A stretch of DNA of 64,000 nt from Gorsachius magnificus (Eukaryota > Chordata > Aves > Pelecaniformes > Ardeidae), in the NCBI GenBank assembly GCA_034008185.1, contig CM067084.1, positions 3,243,385-3,307,384 of the forward strand, written 5' to 3'. Positions 50,660-59,739 of the stretch are shown one piece after another. Each line of letters begins with the position of its first letter. Position 1 is the stretch's first letter. The notes below the pieces were generated by a model, which saw nothing but the letters and a program-made list of their open reading frames with translations, did not search any database and was not told where the DNA came from. Position numbers and translations under genes: made by a program.

Positions 50660-53444
50660 GGGCTTTGTGTTAAATTGCGACGCCTTGTTACAGCGTCCCG
50701 GCTGGCTCCGCGTTTCCCAACACAGGAACAAACCCGTGGCTTCAGCTTTGGGAAAAATGCGGGTACCTGCAGCCGGAATTACCATCATCCGCCGCCACCG
50801 CCGCTGGCTCGCGCAGACACACACGCGTGGCCTGAACCGCCTGAAGGCCTCTGGGCCATTATCTGGGTCGAACATGAATGGGGAAGAATTTATCCCCACT
50901 GCTTCCATTCAGGTATTTTAAGGCCACGCAGGACCCTGTAAATCAGAGAGCCTGATCTCCCACATTAGACAGGAATTTCTGGGAATACCATTTCCCTCTG
51001 TGACTCCGACAGCCAACCCCAAACAGCTGGTGCAGCTACAATGTGTTAGAAAAATGAGTCGAAATCATCGTGTGCAAATGAATCCATTCTGTCCCCCGGC
51101 AAGTGGTTCCACTGGGTAATTACACTCGCTGCTCTCCGGATTTTGGCCACGGGAGGTTGCTACACCCCTGCCTGCCCACCCGAGGGAAGCTGCGCTTGTG
51201 TTAGAGCATGGTGTCACCTCAGAAACCCTCACCAAGTTATACAGTGACCTGCCTGCTCCCCTGTCAAAAAATGCCATCCTCTTGTTCCGCAGAGAAGGAA
51301 GTCGCTGCTTCACCCGCGTTTCTTTCCAAACCCAGTTTCGCTCTTCGATGCAAGGTGCCAGGAAAGCGTTCATCAAAGCCTGCTCCCATTTGTGTAACCT
51401 TATCGGCTCTCCAGCACCGTCAGCAAAAACCGGCCTTGGGAAGCAGAGGCTCAAACACCGCCGTCAGTTTTGTTGTGTTAGGGAGGTGCTGAATTTCCTC
51501 CTACCAGCCGGTTCCTTTGCCAACGACTTCGCTTGCGTTGCGCCAGGATTTCGCCCACACCTTTCGCCCCACCTCCAGCTTCATATCCCCAAGTCCTTGT
51601 GGCCACTTTGGCAGCCGGGGGACCAGCCGGACCCAGCTGCAGGTGGATGTTTTTTGGAGGGCTGGTGGCCAGCCGCCCCGAGGGCCCTGCTGCGGGAGGA
51701 CGCGCTGGTGCCAGCCCAGGGCGAGCAGCCCGGACCGAGGGAAAATAAAACCTCCCTTGGAACAGACACTTGCTCCAGGTTATGACCACACCTCGCCAGG
51801 CACGAAGGTGCTGCGCAGATGACGACGTGGAACACAGACCCTTCTTGTCAGAACCACAGATAAATAAATTCCCATCTTCCAGCCAGCTTGGAGAGCCAGC
51901 GCTCACTCCATGAGCGTTTCTCCCGTCATCAGCGTACGTCGTACATTTATTTCACTCATTCTTCATGTTTACTGAGCTGCCGGGCTGCGGCTCTGTGCCA
52001 TCATCTCCACTTAAGCGTCACCTAGCACCTAGCAAAGGCTCTCCACAGTCCCACTGCCTGTGCCAAGCACCCCGCTCCGCAGGACCTCGCTCGGCCACAC
52101 GCCGTCCTTCGCCTAACGCGTCCTTCCCAAGCATCCTCCAGCTGGAAGGATACAGAGCCCCGCTGGCACCTCCGCCAGAGCGGACGCCTCACCCAGGAGC
52201 CATGGCCCGAACAGGTCAGGGTGCATGGTACATGCCTGTGAGATGCTAATGTCAGCCAAGAAAAAACACCCCCCCCCAACCCATTGAAACTCCATCTCGC
52301 GCTTCGTAACATCACTGGAGCACAGCCCACCTTCTCGCTGCCCATCCAGCTTCGTGTTCCCACGTCAGAGGTATGAAAATGGCCCGAAAGGGAGAAAGGC
52401 TGGCGCCTAACGGCTGCCGCACATTCGTCTCTGAGTGGCCTCGGCAGGGACGGACGACCCGCTCTCCTGTCCCCACCGAGGCTGCTCGAACCGAGGCCGT
52501 GTTTCGAAGCCCTGCTGCTTGGCGGAGGCTTCGGCCGCAGGTCTGTGCCAGCGGAAGCTGGGGATGGTGCTGCAAGAGGAGCGCGAAGAGGCAAAAATCT
52601 GACTGAAAATGACATGCGGTGCAGAGCGGTTGTGATTTTCAGGACGGCCTAAGGGACTTGGATGACCAATTCCTATTTAATTGGGCATTCTAATCTTCTA
52701 GGCATCTTTGAAAACCTCTGCTAAGAGTTACAAACCGTTAATTTTCACGCCCAGCTTTGGGGAGCAGCCTGTGCTATCCCAACACACAGTAAAGCTGCAC
52801 CTTAATGAAGAAAGCCTCTGCTGCCCAAAGTCTTGAGTTTTTGTGACTTAGGACTCCTCTGCTTCTAAGCTGCCCTTACGTCCTCAGTTATCATCTCTCT
52901 ATGCTTTGATACTAACTCCAATATTGTTCCATTTCTTATTGCCATCTGCAGGTCCCGGATTAAACCACATTCCTGTAGGCAGCCTGCTAACAGACCTCCA
53001 GCCTCGTTTCCCCCATTTCACCCACCCTCCGCTGTGCCCGGGGAGCTAAAATCCCCCGTTGCCCGTAAGATCCATCTAACCCATTTTCTTGCTGAAACGT
53101 ATCTAATATTGGGCCATAAGCACACTACCGTTACCCTCTGAACAGCCTCTACCCCCCAAAGCTCAGGGTTTCTCGAGGGATATTATTCCTGGGCATGAAA
53201 AACAGAGGCCAGGTTACTCAGCCCTTCTGGCTGGACCCAGAGGTCTCCCCCATCACCTGCCGAAGCCGTTCAGGGCGTCAGTGCTCCGGTATCAGAACAG
53301 CGAGCAGAGAACTAACAGCTGGATAACGGATAAATGACCTCATCCTCGCCAGTCTCCATGCGAGGGGAGCGATGCCGGGTGACATACACAGACCATTCAC
53401 TTTCACGCCCCTGTGGCATGAAGATCAAATTTGCAGAGCGCTGC
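50660..53444. other. Non-coding DNA between CpG region and provirus
   Basis: About 2.8 kb of moderate GC with scattered CpGs. A C10 run lies at 52269-52278. Several 80 to 200 codon open frames occur on both strands, but they overlap each other, begin on arbitrary codons and show no domains. They are best explained by the raised GC content. It may be the 5' flank of the CpG-island gene. Confidence 0.5.
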
Positions 53445-53449
53445 AGCAA

Positions 53450-54022
53450 TGTCCTGGTTTCGGCTGGGATAGAGTTAATTTTCTTCACAGAAGCTAGCAT
53501 AGTGCTGTGCTTTGGATTTAGTGCTAGAAGAATGTTGATAACACGCTGATGTTTTTAGTTGTTGCCAAGCAGTGCTCAGACTGCTCAAGGACTTTTTGAG
53601 CTTCTCCTGCTCGGCCAGGTGCATAACAAGCTGGGAGTACAGCACAGCTAGGACCCAAACTGTCCAAAGAGCTATTCCTACCATAGAACGTCATGCTCGG
53701 GGGGGGGTTTGGTGGGTCGGTTGGTCACAGGGGGAGTGATCGCTGCTCGGGTACTGATCGCTGCTCGGGACGGGCTGGGCATCGGTCGGCGGGTGGTGAG
53801 CAATTGCATTGTGCATCATTCGTTTTGTATATTCTGTATATTTTGTTATCATTCTCATTATTACTATTATTATTATTTTCTCTTACTAAATTGTCTTTAT
53901 CTCAGCCCTTGGCTCTAACCTTTTTCCCCTTCCTGATTCTCTCCCCCATCCCACTGAGGGAGGGGGGGGAGTGAGCGAGCGGCTGCGTGGTGCTGAGTTG
54001 CCAGCCGGGTTAAACCACGACA
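53450..54022 (+). repeat. 5' LTR
   Basis: This is a 573-bp LTR beginning TGTCCTGGTTTCGGCTGGGA and ending AAACCACGACA. It holds two copies of an internal repeat (TGATCGCTGCTCGGG at about 53738 and 53756). An AT-rich TATA-like segment (TTTTGTATATTCTGTATAT) follows near 53822, then a TTATTA-rich stretch. At the place where the 3' LTR has ATTAAA, this copy reads ACTAAA (53885-53890). The likely transcription start lies just downstream of the TATA-like segment, but the U3/R/U5 borders cannot be set exactly. Confidence 0.95.
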
Positions 54023-54030
54023 GTCCTTTT

Positions 54031-54048
54031 TGGCGCCCAACGTGGGGC
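54031..54048 (+). other. Primer binding site, tRNA-Lys type
   Basis: TGGCGCCCAACGTGGGGC lies 8 bases after the 5' LTR. It is complementary to the 3' end of tRNA-Lys (the Lys1,2 type), the primer used by spumaviruses and several other retroviruses. The match to the known Lys1,2 binding site looks complete. Mammalian ERV-L elements are named for a leucine primer, so a lysine primer in this avian relative is worth noting. Confidence 0.9.
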
Positions 54049-54169
54049 ACGAAGGGCTTGAGATAACGACAGAGTAACCAGAGTATATTAAGGAATTTAT
54101 ATCTGTTAAATAGTTGTGGGTTGCAATTTGATTCATTTGTTCTTGATCTTAGCTTATCCGATCTGCACC

Positions 54170-54433
54170 ATGCTCCCTCCTTTGCTGTACTTGTTAAAAG
54201 TTGGTGTTGGTTTTTGCAGTTTGTTATGCTCTGCGGTGACCAGACATGTTTTGCTTGGGAAACTTGTTATTAAAACAATGACCTTGAGCTTTATCTGGTA
54301 TTTGGGTTTCATGTCGAAGTCTGTACTGCACTTTGGGTACCACCTTGCGGGGAATATTAGCAATTATACATGGGACTCTGAAAAGTTTGTTCTGGAGGAA
54401 ATACAGAATGGCACTTTTTTCTGCCTTCTTTGA
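54170..54433 (+). CDS. Hydrophobic pre-gag reading frame of the provirus (87 codons)
   Basis: An ATG with A at -3 (CACCATGC) at 54170 starts an 87-residue frame about 120 bases after the primer site. It has a hydrophobic N-terminus (MLPPLLYLLKVGVGFCSLLC), a second hydrophobic segment around residues 37-47 (LSFIWYLGF) and one N-glycosylation-type motif (NIS), then a stop. It overlaps the next frame, whose first ATG is 54408, by 26 bases across a T6 run (54415-54420). A one-base length change in that run could have split one gag N-terminus into two frames. Alternatively this is a separate leader-type peptide. Membrane-type segments are unusual at the N-terminus of a retroviral Gag. I cannot decide between the options without related copies. 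Confidence 0.45.
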   Translation: MLPPLLYLLKVGVGFCSLLCSAVTRHVLLGKLVIKTMTLSFIWYLGFMSKSVLHFGYHLAGNISNYTWDSEKFVLEEIQNGTFFCLL

Positions 54434-55013
54434 TGATGTTTCCTCCTTCACTACAATAACTTTTCAGTATCTTGAACATCCTTGGATAGTTAAGGTATAT
54501 CTATTGATATCTATTTGGAATATTGTTTCAGTTTTGTCCAAAGTTTGTAAGCAACTTAATAATACCATCCAGATGTCTGCCCCAGGGCTGGATAGTTATG
54601 AGTGGCAGGGTATTTGGGGTAGTATGGGTAAATGCCTAGAACGATGGGCACCTCCAATGTTTTGGAAATTCACTCCTGAACAAGTGCAGAATCCTGAAAA
54701 ACTAGTAGAGTATTTGGAAAAGGTATGCTGTCACCCTGGCAATTCTAAGCAAACACAAATCACTGCAATGTGCTGGGGCCTGGCCCATGCTTACCGAACC
54801 CTGTTCAACATGATTCAACACATCCAAAGGAAACAGAAAGTCTCTGGATCTGATGATAAGGCCACAGCCACTGCAGCTACTCCAACCCTGGCCACAGCCA
54901 CTGCAGCTACTCCAACCCCAGCCACAGCCACTGCAGCTACTCCAACCCCAGCCACAGCCACTGCAGCTACTCCAACCCCGCCACAGCCACTGCAGCTACT
55001 CCAACCCCAGTGA
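54408..55013 (+). pseudogene. gag: gag, N-terminal part, disrupted
   Basis: This is the first gag block, in the same reading phase as pol. It contains a hydrophobic stretch (WIVKVYLLISIWNIVSVLS), then a Trp-rich globular-looking region (YEWQGIWGSMG, RWAPPMFWKFTPEQ, MCWGLAHAYRTLFNMIQHI), and then a repeat linker of Ala/Thr/Pro made by a 30-base tandem repeat from 54861. The frame is lost in repeat unit 4, which has 29 instead of 30 bases, and it stops at 55013. No zinc-knuckle motif is visible. Gag would assemble the particle and package RNA. This copy yields at most a truncated product, fused at the end to a short out-of-frame Gln/Leu/Pro tail. A sequencing or assembly slip in the repeat is also possible. 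Confidence 0.75.
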
Positions 55014-55038
55014 TATGCACTGCGGCTACTCCAATGAA
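54861..55038 (+). repeat. 30-bp tandem repeat inside gag, one unit short by a base
   Basis: Units begin GCCACAGCCACTGCAGCTAC at 54861, 54891, 54921, 54951 and 54980, and a degenerate sixth unit follows at 55010. Each full unit is 30 bases (ten codons, giving an Ala/Thr/Pro linker), so changes in unit number keep the frame. The fourth unit has 29 bases (CCCCG instead of CCCCAG at the 54979/54980 boundary). This single-base loss is exactly what moves the reading frame from the N-terminal to the C-terminal gag block. Confidence 0.95.
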
Positions 55039-56050
55039 CCAACCCGTGCCAGTATCAGTCGCCCCTATACAAAACAAGAAATCTTGGAAGCGAAAGTCAA
55101 CTCGTTTAGAAAGGGAGGATGAAAAAGCAGGGCCATCACAAGGGGAGGAGGAAGAGCTCATAAACGAGACAGAAACCACCAGATCCCTATCCTTGAGTGA
55201 GCTGCGAGATATCCGAAAAGATTTCAGCCGTCGTCCAGGTGAGCTCATTGTCACCTGGCTACTCCAATGCTGGGATAATGGGGCCAACAGCCTGGAACTG
55301 GAGGGTAAGGAAGCCAAGCAACTAGGATCCCTTTCTAGGGAAGGGGGCATTGACAAAGCAATTGGAAAAGGGACACAAATCCTCAGCCTCTGGAGGCGTC
55401 TACTGTCAGCCATGAAGGAAAGATATCCCTTCAAGGAAGATGTCGTATGTCGCCCAGGTAAATGGAACACTGTGGAGAAAGGCATCCAGTACCTGAGGGA
55501 ATTGGCTGTCCTGGAGGTGATTTATAGTGACCTGGACAATGACCAGCTGCCCAAAGATCCAGATAGTGTGCAGTGCACACGACCCATGTGGCGGAAGTTG
55601 TTACGTAGCGCACCAACATCATTTGCAAACACATGGGCAATGATGAGCTGGGAAACTGGACGGGGACCAACAGTGGATGAAATGGCTGGCCAGCTCCGCG
55701 AATATGAAGAAAGTATCTCTTCCCCCCTTGTTTCGGCTGTGGAGAAACTGTCCCAGAAGTTTGAACGACTCGAAAAGCGTATGCCCTACTCCCCTCCTGT
55801 ACAGACCAGTATCTCAGCCATCAGAAGTAAGCGCCCTTCTGCTCAAGAAAAAGAATATCGAGGGTACACACCACGGGGCACTCTATGGTTTTACCTGCGT
55901 GACCATGGAGAGGACATGAGGAAATGGGACGGAAAACCTACCTCGGTCCTAGAGTCACGGGTACGTGAGTTGCAAAGGAAAACAAGCACAAAAGGGGGCT
56001 CTTCCAAGAAACTTGTTGCTCCAATTTCCAAGAGACTGGGACGACTGTAG
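54980..56050 (+). pseudogene. gag: gag, C-terminal part (capsid-like), frame-shifted from the N-terminal block
   Basis: Open in a different phase from the N-terminal block, beginning within the last repeat units (listed frame from 55010, 346 codons). Numbering from 55010, residues about 22-55 are highly charged. Residues 60-230 look like a helical capsid region and include ELIVTWLLQCWDNGA, EAKQLGSLSREGGIDKAIG and TWAMMSWETGRGPTVDE. A short coiled-coil-like helix follows (about 236-257, SPLVSAVEKLSQKFERLEKR), then a basic C-terminus. The region is fully open, as expected if it was under selection until recently. It ends at a TAG at 56048. No CCHC zinc knuckle is present, so nucleic-acid binding would rest on the basic tail. 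The ERV-L assignment rests on gene order and the neighbouring pol. Confidence 0.8.
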
Positions 56051-56150
56051 TTTTTTCAGACAAAATAGAAGGGCTGATCTTAATTCTGACTGTGATGAAG
56101 GAACTTCTGACTCATACACACAAACCATGAGCAACAGTGACCAGGATTAG
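55965..56150 (+). other. Gag-pol junction frame ending in an in-frame UAG
   Basis: The pol phase is open upstream of pol from about 55965, overlapping the end of gag, and stops at a TAG at 56148-56150. Pol continues in the same phase right after it. The segment encodes an acidic, Ser/Asp/Gln-rich peptide (DLNSDCDEGTSDSYTQ, then NSDQD). Either gag originally ended here and was moved out of phase by an indel between 55965 and 56050, or a frameshift event is needed to reach it. Either way a single UAG separates this frame from pol, the arrangement that gammaretroviruses use for termination suppression. Confidence 0.45.
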
Positions 56151-59100
56151 AGGGGCCCTGCCTCCAGCCAGGTGGAGGAAAGGGACAACAGGGTTTACTG
56201 GACTGTGTGGATTCGATGGCCTGGCATGTCAGACCCACAGAAGTATAGAGCTTTAGTAGACACCGGTGCACAGTGTACTCTAATGCCATCAAGCCATATA
56301 GGGGCAGAATCCATTTGTATTTCTGGAGTGACAGGGGGATCTCAAGAGCTGACTGTATTGGAGGCCGAAGTGAGCCTAACCGGGAATGAGTGGCAAAAGC
56401 ACCCCATTGTGACTGGGCCAGATGCTCCGTGCATCCTGGGCATAGACTACCTCAGGAGAGGGTATTTCAAGGACCCAAAAGGGTACCGGTGGGCTTTTGG
56501 TATAGCTGCATTGGAGGCAGAAGAAATTAAGCAGCTGTCTACCTTGCCTGGTCTCTCAAAGGACCCTTCGGTTGTGGGGTTGCTGAGGGTTGAAGAACAA
56601 CAAGTGCCGATTGCCACCACAACAGTGCACAGGCGGCAATATCGCACCAACCGAGACTCCCTGATTCCCATCCATAAGCTGATTCGTCGACTGGAGAGCC
56701 AAGGAGTGATCAGCAAGACTCGCTCACCCTTTAACAGTCCCATATGGCCAGTGAGAAAGTCTGATGGAGAGTGGAGACTGACAGTAGACTATCGTGGCCT
56801 GAATGAAGTTACGCCACCGCTGAGTGCTGCCGTGCCAGACATGCTAGAACTTCAATACGAACTGGAGTCAAAGGCAGCCAAGTGGTATGCCACAACTGAT
56901 ATTGCAAATGCTTTCTTTTCAATCCCTTTGGCAGCAGAGTGCAGGCCACAGTTTGCTTTCACTTGGAGGGGCATCCAGTACACCTGGAATCGACTGCCCC
57001 AGGGGTGGAAACACAGCCCTACCATTTGCCATGGACTGATCCAGGCAGCACTGGAACAGGGTAATGCTCCAGAACATCTGCAATATATTGATGACATCAT
57101 TGTGTGGGGCAATACAGCAGAAGAAGTTTTTGAGAAAGGGAAGAACATAGTCCAAATCCTTCTGAAAGGCGGTTTCGCTATAAAACAAAGTAAAGTCAAA
57201 GGACCTGCACAGGAGATCCAGTTCTTAGGAATCAAATGGCAAGATGGACGTCGTCAGATTCCAATGGATGTGATCAACAAAATAACAGCCATGTCTCCAC
57301 CAACTAGCAAAAAGGAAACACAAGCTTTCTTGGGCATTGTGGGTTTTTGGAGAATGCATATTCCAAATTACAGCCAGATTGTAAGCCCTCTCTACCAAGT
57401 GACCCGGAAGAAGGATGATTTCAAATGGGGCCCTGAACAACGACAAGCCTTTGAACAAATTAAACGGGAGATAGTGCATGCAGTAGCCCTTGGACCAGTC
57501 CGGGCAGGGCAAGATGTAAAGAATGTGCTCTACACCGCAGCCGGGGAGAATGGCCCTACCTGGAGCCTTTGGCAGAAAGCACCAGGGGAGACTCGAGGCC
57601 GACCCCTAGGCTTTTGGAGTCGGGGATACAGAGGATCTGAAGCCAACTATGCTCCAACTGAAAAAGAGATATTGGCAGCATATGAAGGGGTTCGAGCTGC
57701 TTCAGAAGTGATTGGTACTGAAGCACAGCTCCTCCTGGCACCCCGACTGCCGGTGCTGGGCTGGATGTTCAAAGGGAAGGTCCCCTCTACACATCATGCA
57801 ACTGATGCTACGTGGAGTAAGTGGGTCGCACTGATTACACAACGGGCTCGAATAGGAAACCTCAGTCGCCCAGGAATCTTGGAAGTGATCATGGACTGGC
57901 CAGAAGGCAAAGATTTTGGAGTATCACCAGAGGAAGAGGTGGTGCGTGCTGAAGAAGCCCCATTATATAATAAACTGCCAGAAAATGAGAAGCAATATGC
58001 CCTGCTCACTGATGGGTCCTGTCGTCTCGTGGGAAAGCATCGGAGGTGGAAGGCTGCTGTATGGAGTCCTACAAGACAAGTTGCAGAGACTGCTGAAGGA
58101 GAAGGTGAATCAAGTCAGTATGCAGAGGTGAAAGCCATCCAGCTGGCTTTAGATATTGCTGAAAGAGAAAAATGGCCAGTGCTCTATCTCTATACTGACT
58201 CATGGATGGTGGCAAATGCTTTGTGGGGGTGGTTGCAGCAATGGAAACAGAACAACTGGCAGCGCAGGGGCAAACCCATCTGGGCAGCCGCATTGTGGCA
58301 AGATATTGCTGCCCGGGTAGAGAACCTGGTTGTAAAGGTACGTCATGTAGATGCTCATGTACCCAAGAGTCGGGCCTCTGAAGAACATCAAAACAACCAG
58401 CAGGCAGATCAGGCTGCTAAGATTGAAGTGGCTCAGGTGGATCTGGACTGGCAACATAAGGGTGAATTGTTTCTAGCTCGGTGGGCCCATGACACTTCAG
58501 GCCATCAAGGAAGAGATGCAACATACAGATGGGCTCGTGATCGAGGGGTGGACTTAACTATGGACGCTATTGCACAGGTTATCCATGAATGTGAAACATG
58601 TGCTGCGATCAAACAAGCCAAGCGGTTAAAGCCTCTCTGGTATGGAGGACGGTGGCTGAAATACAAATACGGAGAGGCTTGGCAGATTGATTATATCACA
58701 CTCCCACAAACCCGCCATGGCAAGCGCTATGTGCTCACCATGGTGGAAGCAACCACCGGATGGTTGGAAACATATCCCGTGCCCCATGCCACCGCCCGGA
58801 ACACTATCCTAGGCCTTGAAAAACAAGTCCTGTGGCGACATGGCACTCCAGAAAGAATTGAGTCAGACAACGGAACTCACTTCCAAAACAGCCTCATAGA
58901 CAAATGGGCCAAAGAGCATGGCATTGAGTGGGTCTATCACATCCCCTATCATGCACCAGCCGCTGGGAAAATTGAACGATACAATGGACTGTTAAAGACT
59001 ACACTGAAAGCAATGGGTGGAGGAACATTCAAACATTGGGATACACATTTAGCAAAAGCCACCTGGTTAGTCAACACTAGAGGATCTGCCAACCGAGCTG

Positions 59101-59336
59101 GCCCTGCCCAATCAAACCTCTTACGTACTGTAGAAGGGGATAAAGTCCCTGTAGTGCATGTAAAAAATATGCTGGGGAAGACAGTCTGGGTTACTCCTGC
59201 CTCAGGTAAAGGCAAACCCATCCGTGGGATTGCTTTTGCTCAAGGACCTGGCTCTACTTGGTGGGTGATGCGGAAGGATGGGGAAGTCCGATGTGTACCT
59301 CAAAGGGATTTGATTTTGGGTGAAAATAGCCAATGA
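56151..59336 (+). CDS. pol: pol: protease, reverse transcriptase, RNase H, integrase (unbroken)
   Basis: A single open frame of over 1,050 codons. Numbering is from the codon at 56172, a GTG, and no near-start ATG is expected because pol should be made as a Gag-Pol fusion. Protease: LVDTGAQ at 28-34 with catalytic D30, and the ILGIDYL segment at 88-94. Reverse transcriptase: about 160-400, with TTDIANAFF (D243), LPQGWKHSP and YIDD at 305-308 in place of the commoner YMDD or YVDD. A connection region follows. RNase H: D614 (LLTDGS), E652, D676 (YTDSW) and D746. Integrase: zinc site H773, H778, C807, C810, and catalytic D840, D899, E935 with the usual 35-residue spacing, then a C-terminal domain ending near 1054. 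All catalytic residues are in place and there are no stops. No dUTPase domain follows the integrase, unlike several mammalian ERV-L elements. The protein would copy the RNA and insert the DNA. It is likely not expressed at normal level while gag is broken. Confidence 0.95.
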   Translation, partial: RGPASSQVEERDNRVYWTVWIRWPGMSDPQKYRALVDTGAQCTLMPSSHIGAESICISGVTGGSQELTVLEAEVSLTGNEWQKHPIVTGPDAPCILGIDYLRRGYFKDPKGYRWAFGIAALEAEEIKQLSTLPGLSKDPSVVGLLRVEEQQVPIATTTVHRRQYRTNRDSLIPIHKLIRRLESQGVISKTRSPFNSPIWPVRKSDGEWRLTVDYRGLNEVTPPLSAAVPDMLELQYELESKAAKWYATTDIANAFFSIPLAAECRPQFAFTWRGIQYTWNRLPQGWKHSPTICHGLIQAALEQGNAPEHLQYIDDIIVWGNTAEEVFEKGKNIVQILLKGGFAIKQSKVKGPAQEIQFLGIKWQDGRRQIPMDVINKITAMSPPTSKKETQAFLGIVGFWRMHIPNYSQIVSPLYQVTRKKDDFKWGPEQRQAFEQIKREIVHAVALGPVRAGQDVKNVLYTAAGENGPTWSLWQKAPGETRGRPLGFWSRGYRGSEANYAPTEKEILAAYEGVRAASEVIGTEAQLLLAPRLPVLGWMFKGKVPSTHHATDATWSKWVALITQRARIGNLSRPGILEVIMDWPEGKDFGVSPEEEVVRAEEAPLYNKLPENEKQYALLTDGSCRLVGKHRRWKAAVWSPTRQVAETAEGEGESSQYAEVKAIQLALDIAEREKWPVLYLYTDSWMVANALWGWLQQWKQNNWQRRGKPIWAAALWQDIAARVENLVVKVRHVDAHVPKSRASEEHQNNQQADQAAKIEVAQVDLDWQHKGELFLARWAHDTSGHQGRDATYRWARDRGVDLTMDAIAQVIHECETCAAIKQAKRLKPLWYGGRWLKYKYGEAWQIDYITLPQTRHGKRYVLTMVEATTGWLETYPVPHATARNTILGLEKQVLWRHGTPERIESDNGTHFQNSLIDKWAKEHGIEWVYHIPYHAPAAGKIERYNGLLKTTLKAMGGGTFKHWDTHLAKATWLVNTRGSANRAGPAQSNLLRTVEGDKVPVVHVKNMLGKTVWVTPASGKGKPIRGIAFAQGPGSTWWVMRKDGEVRCVPQRDLILGENSQ
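56156..56193 (+). promoter_or_regulatory. Candidate RNA hairpin just after the UAG codon
   Basis: A perfect six-pair stem (CCTCCA at 56161-56166 with TGGAGG at 56173-56178, loop GCCAGG) is enclosed by a five-pair outer stem (CCCTG at 56156-56160 with CAGGG at 56189-56193). It begins 5 bases after the TAG at 56148-56150. Structured RNA a few bases past a UAG promotes read-through in some retroviruses. The pairing is seen directly and its role is inferred. Confidence 0.45.
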
Positions 59337-59739
59337 ACTGAATTGTATAATGTTAATTGCTGTGTAATATAGTATGTCTTTATTTTTACTATTGCTGTAT
59401 GTCATATCAATGGTATAACAGTAAGGATCACCCAGATTAAGAAGAATGAATTTTGAAGAAACTAAGGAAGTACAGCGGATGGAACCAGAACTGACTTCAG
59501 CAAGCAACAACCCAACACCAGACCCCATCTCTCCTGCCCTGAAAGACTGTTACGACAGATGGAGCCCAAAACTGTGGACTAAATGAACCCAATGGACATT
59601 TCAGAGGGATGGTCCAGAGACTAAGGGAATGATATCTGTGTATGTACCAAAAAGATGAGAAAATGGTGGTGATTAATTGGAATGTATTGTAAGGGTAGGA
59701 CCTAAGCATGACGTAAATGGTATAGAATAAGGGGTGGAA
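59337..59739 (+). other. Proviral 3' non-coding segment (no env) with polypurine tract
   Basis: About 400 bases between the pol stop and the 3' LTR. No open frame fits an envelope protein, a dUTPase or an accessory gene. The purine-rich end GAATAAGGGGTGGAA at 59725-59739, directly before the LTR, is the likely polypurine tract that primes plus-strand DNA synthesis. Absence of env suggests an intracellular, retrotransposon-like life cycle, as in other ERV-L elements. Confidence 0.8.

Noticed and set aside
49822..50673. Plus-strand frames of 267-283 codons rich in His, Thr and Pro
   Set aside because: They are produced by the CA/CCCC satellite, which stays open in several frames at once. There is no domain, and codon content follows the repeat.
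59337..59739. Possible env or dUTPase gene after pol
   Set aside because: Only about 400 bases with no suitable open frame, hydrophobic segment or motif on the plus strand.
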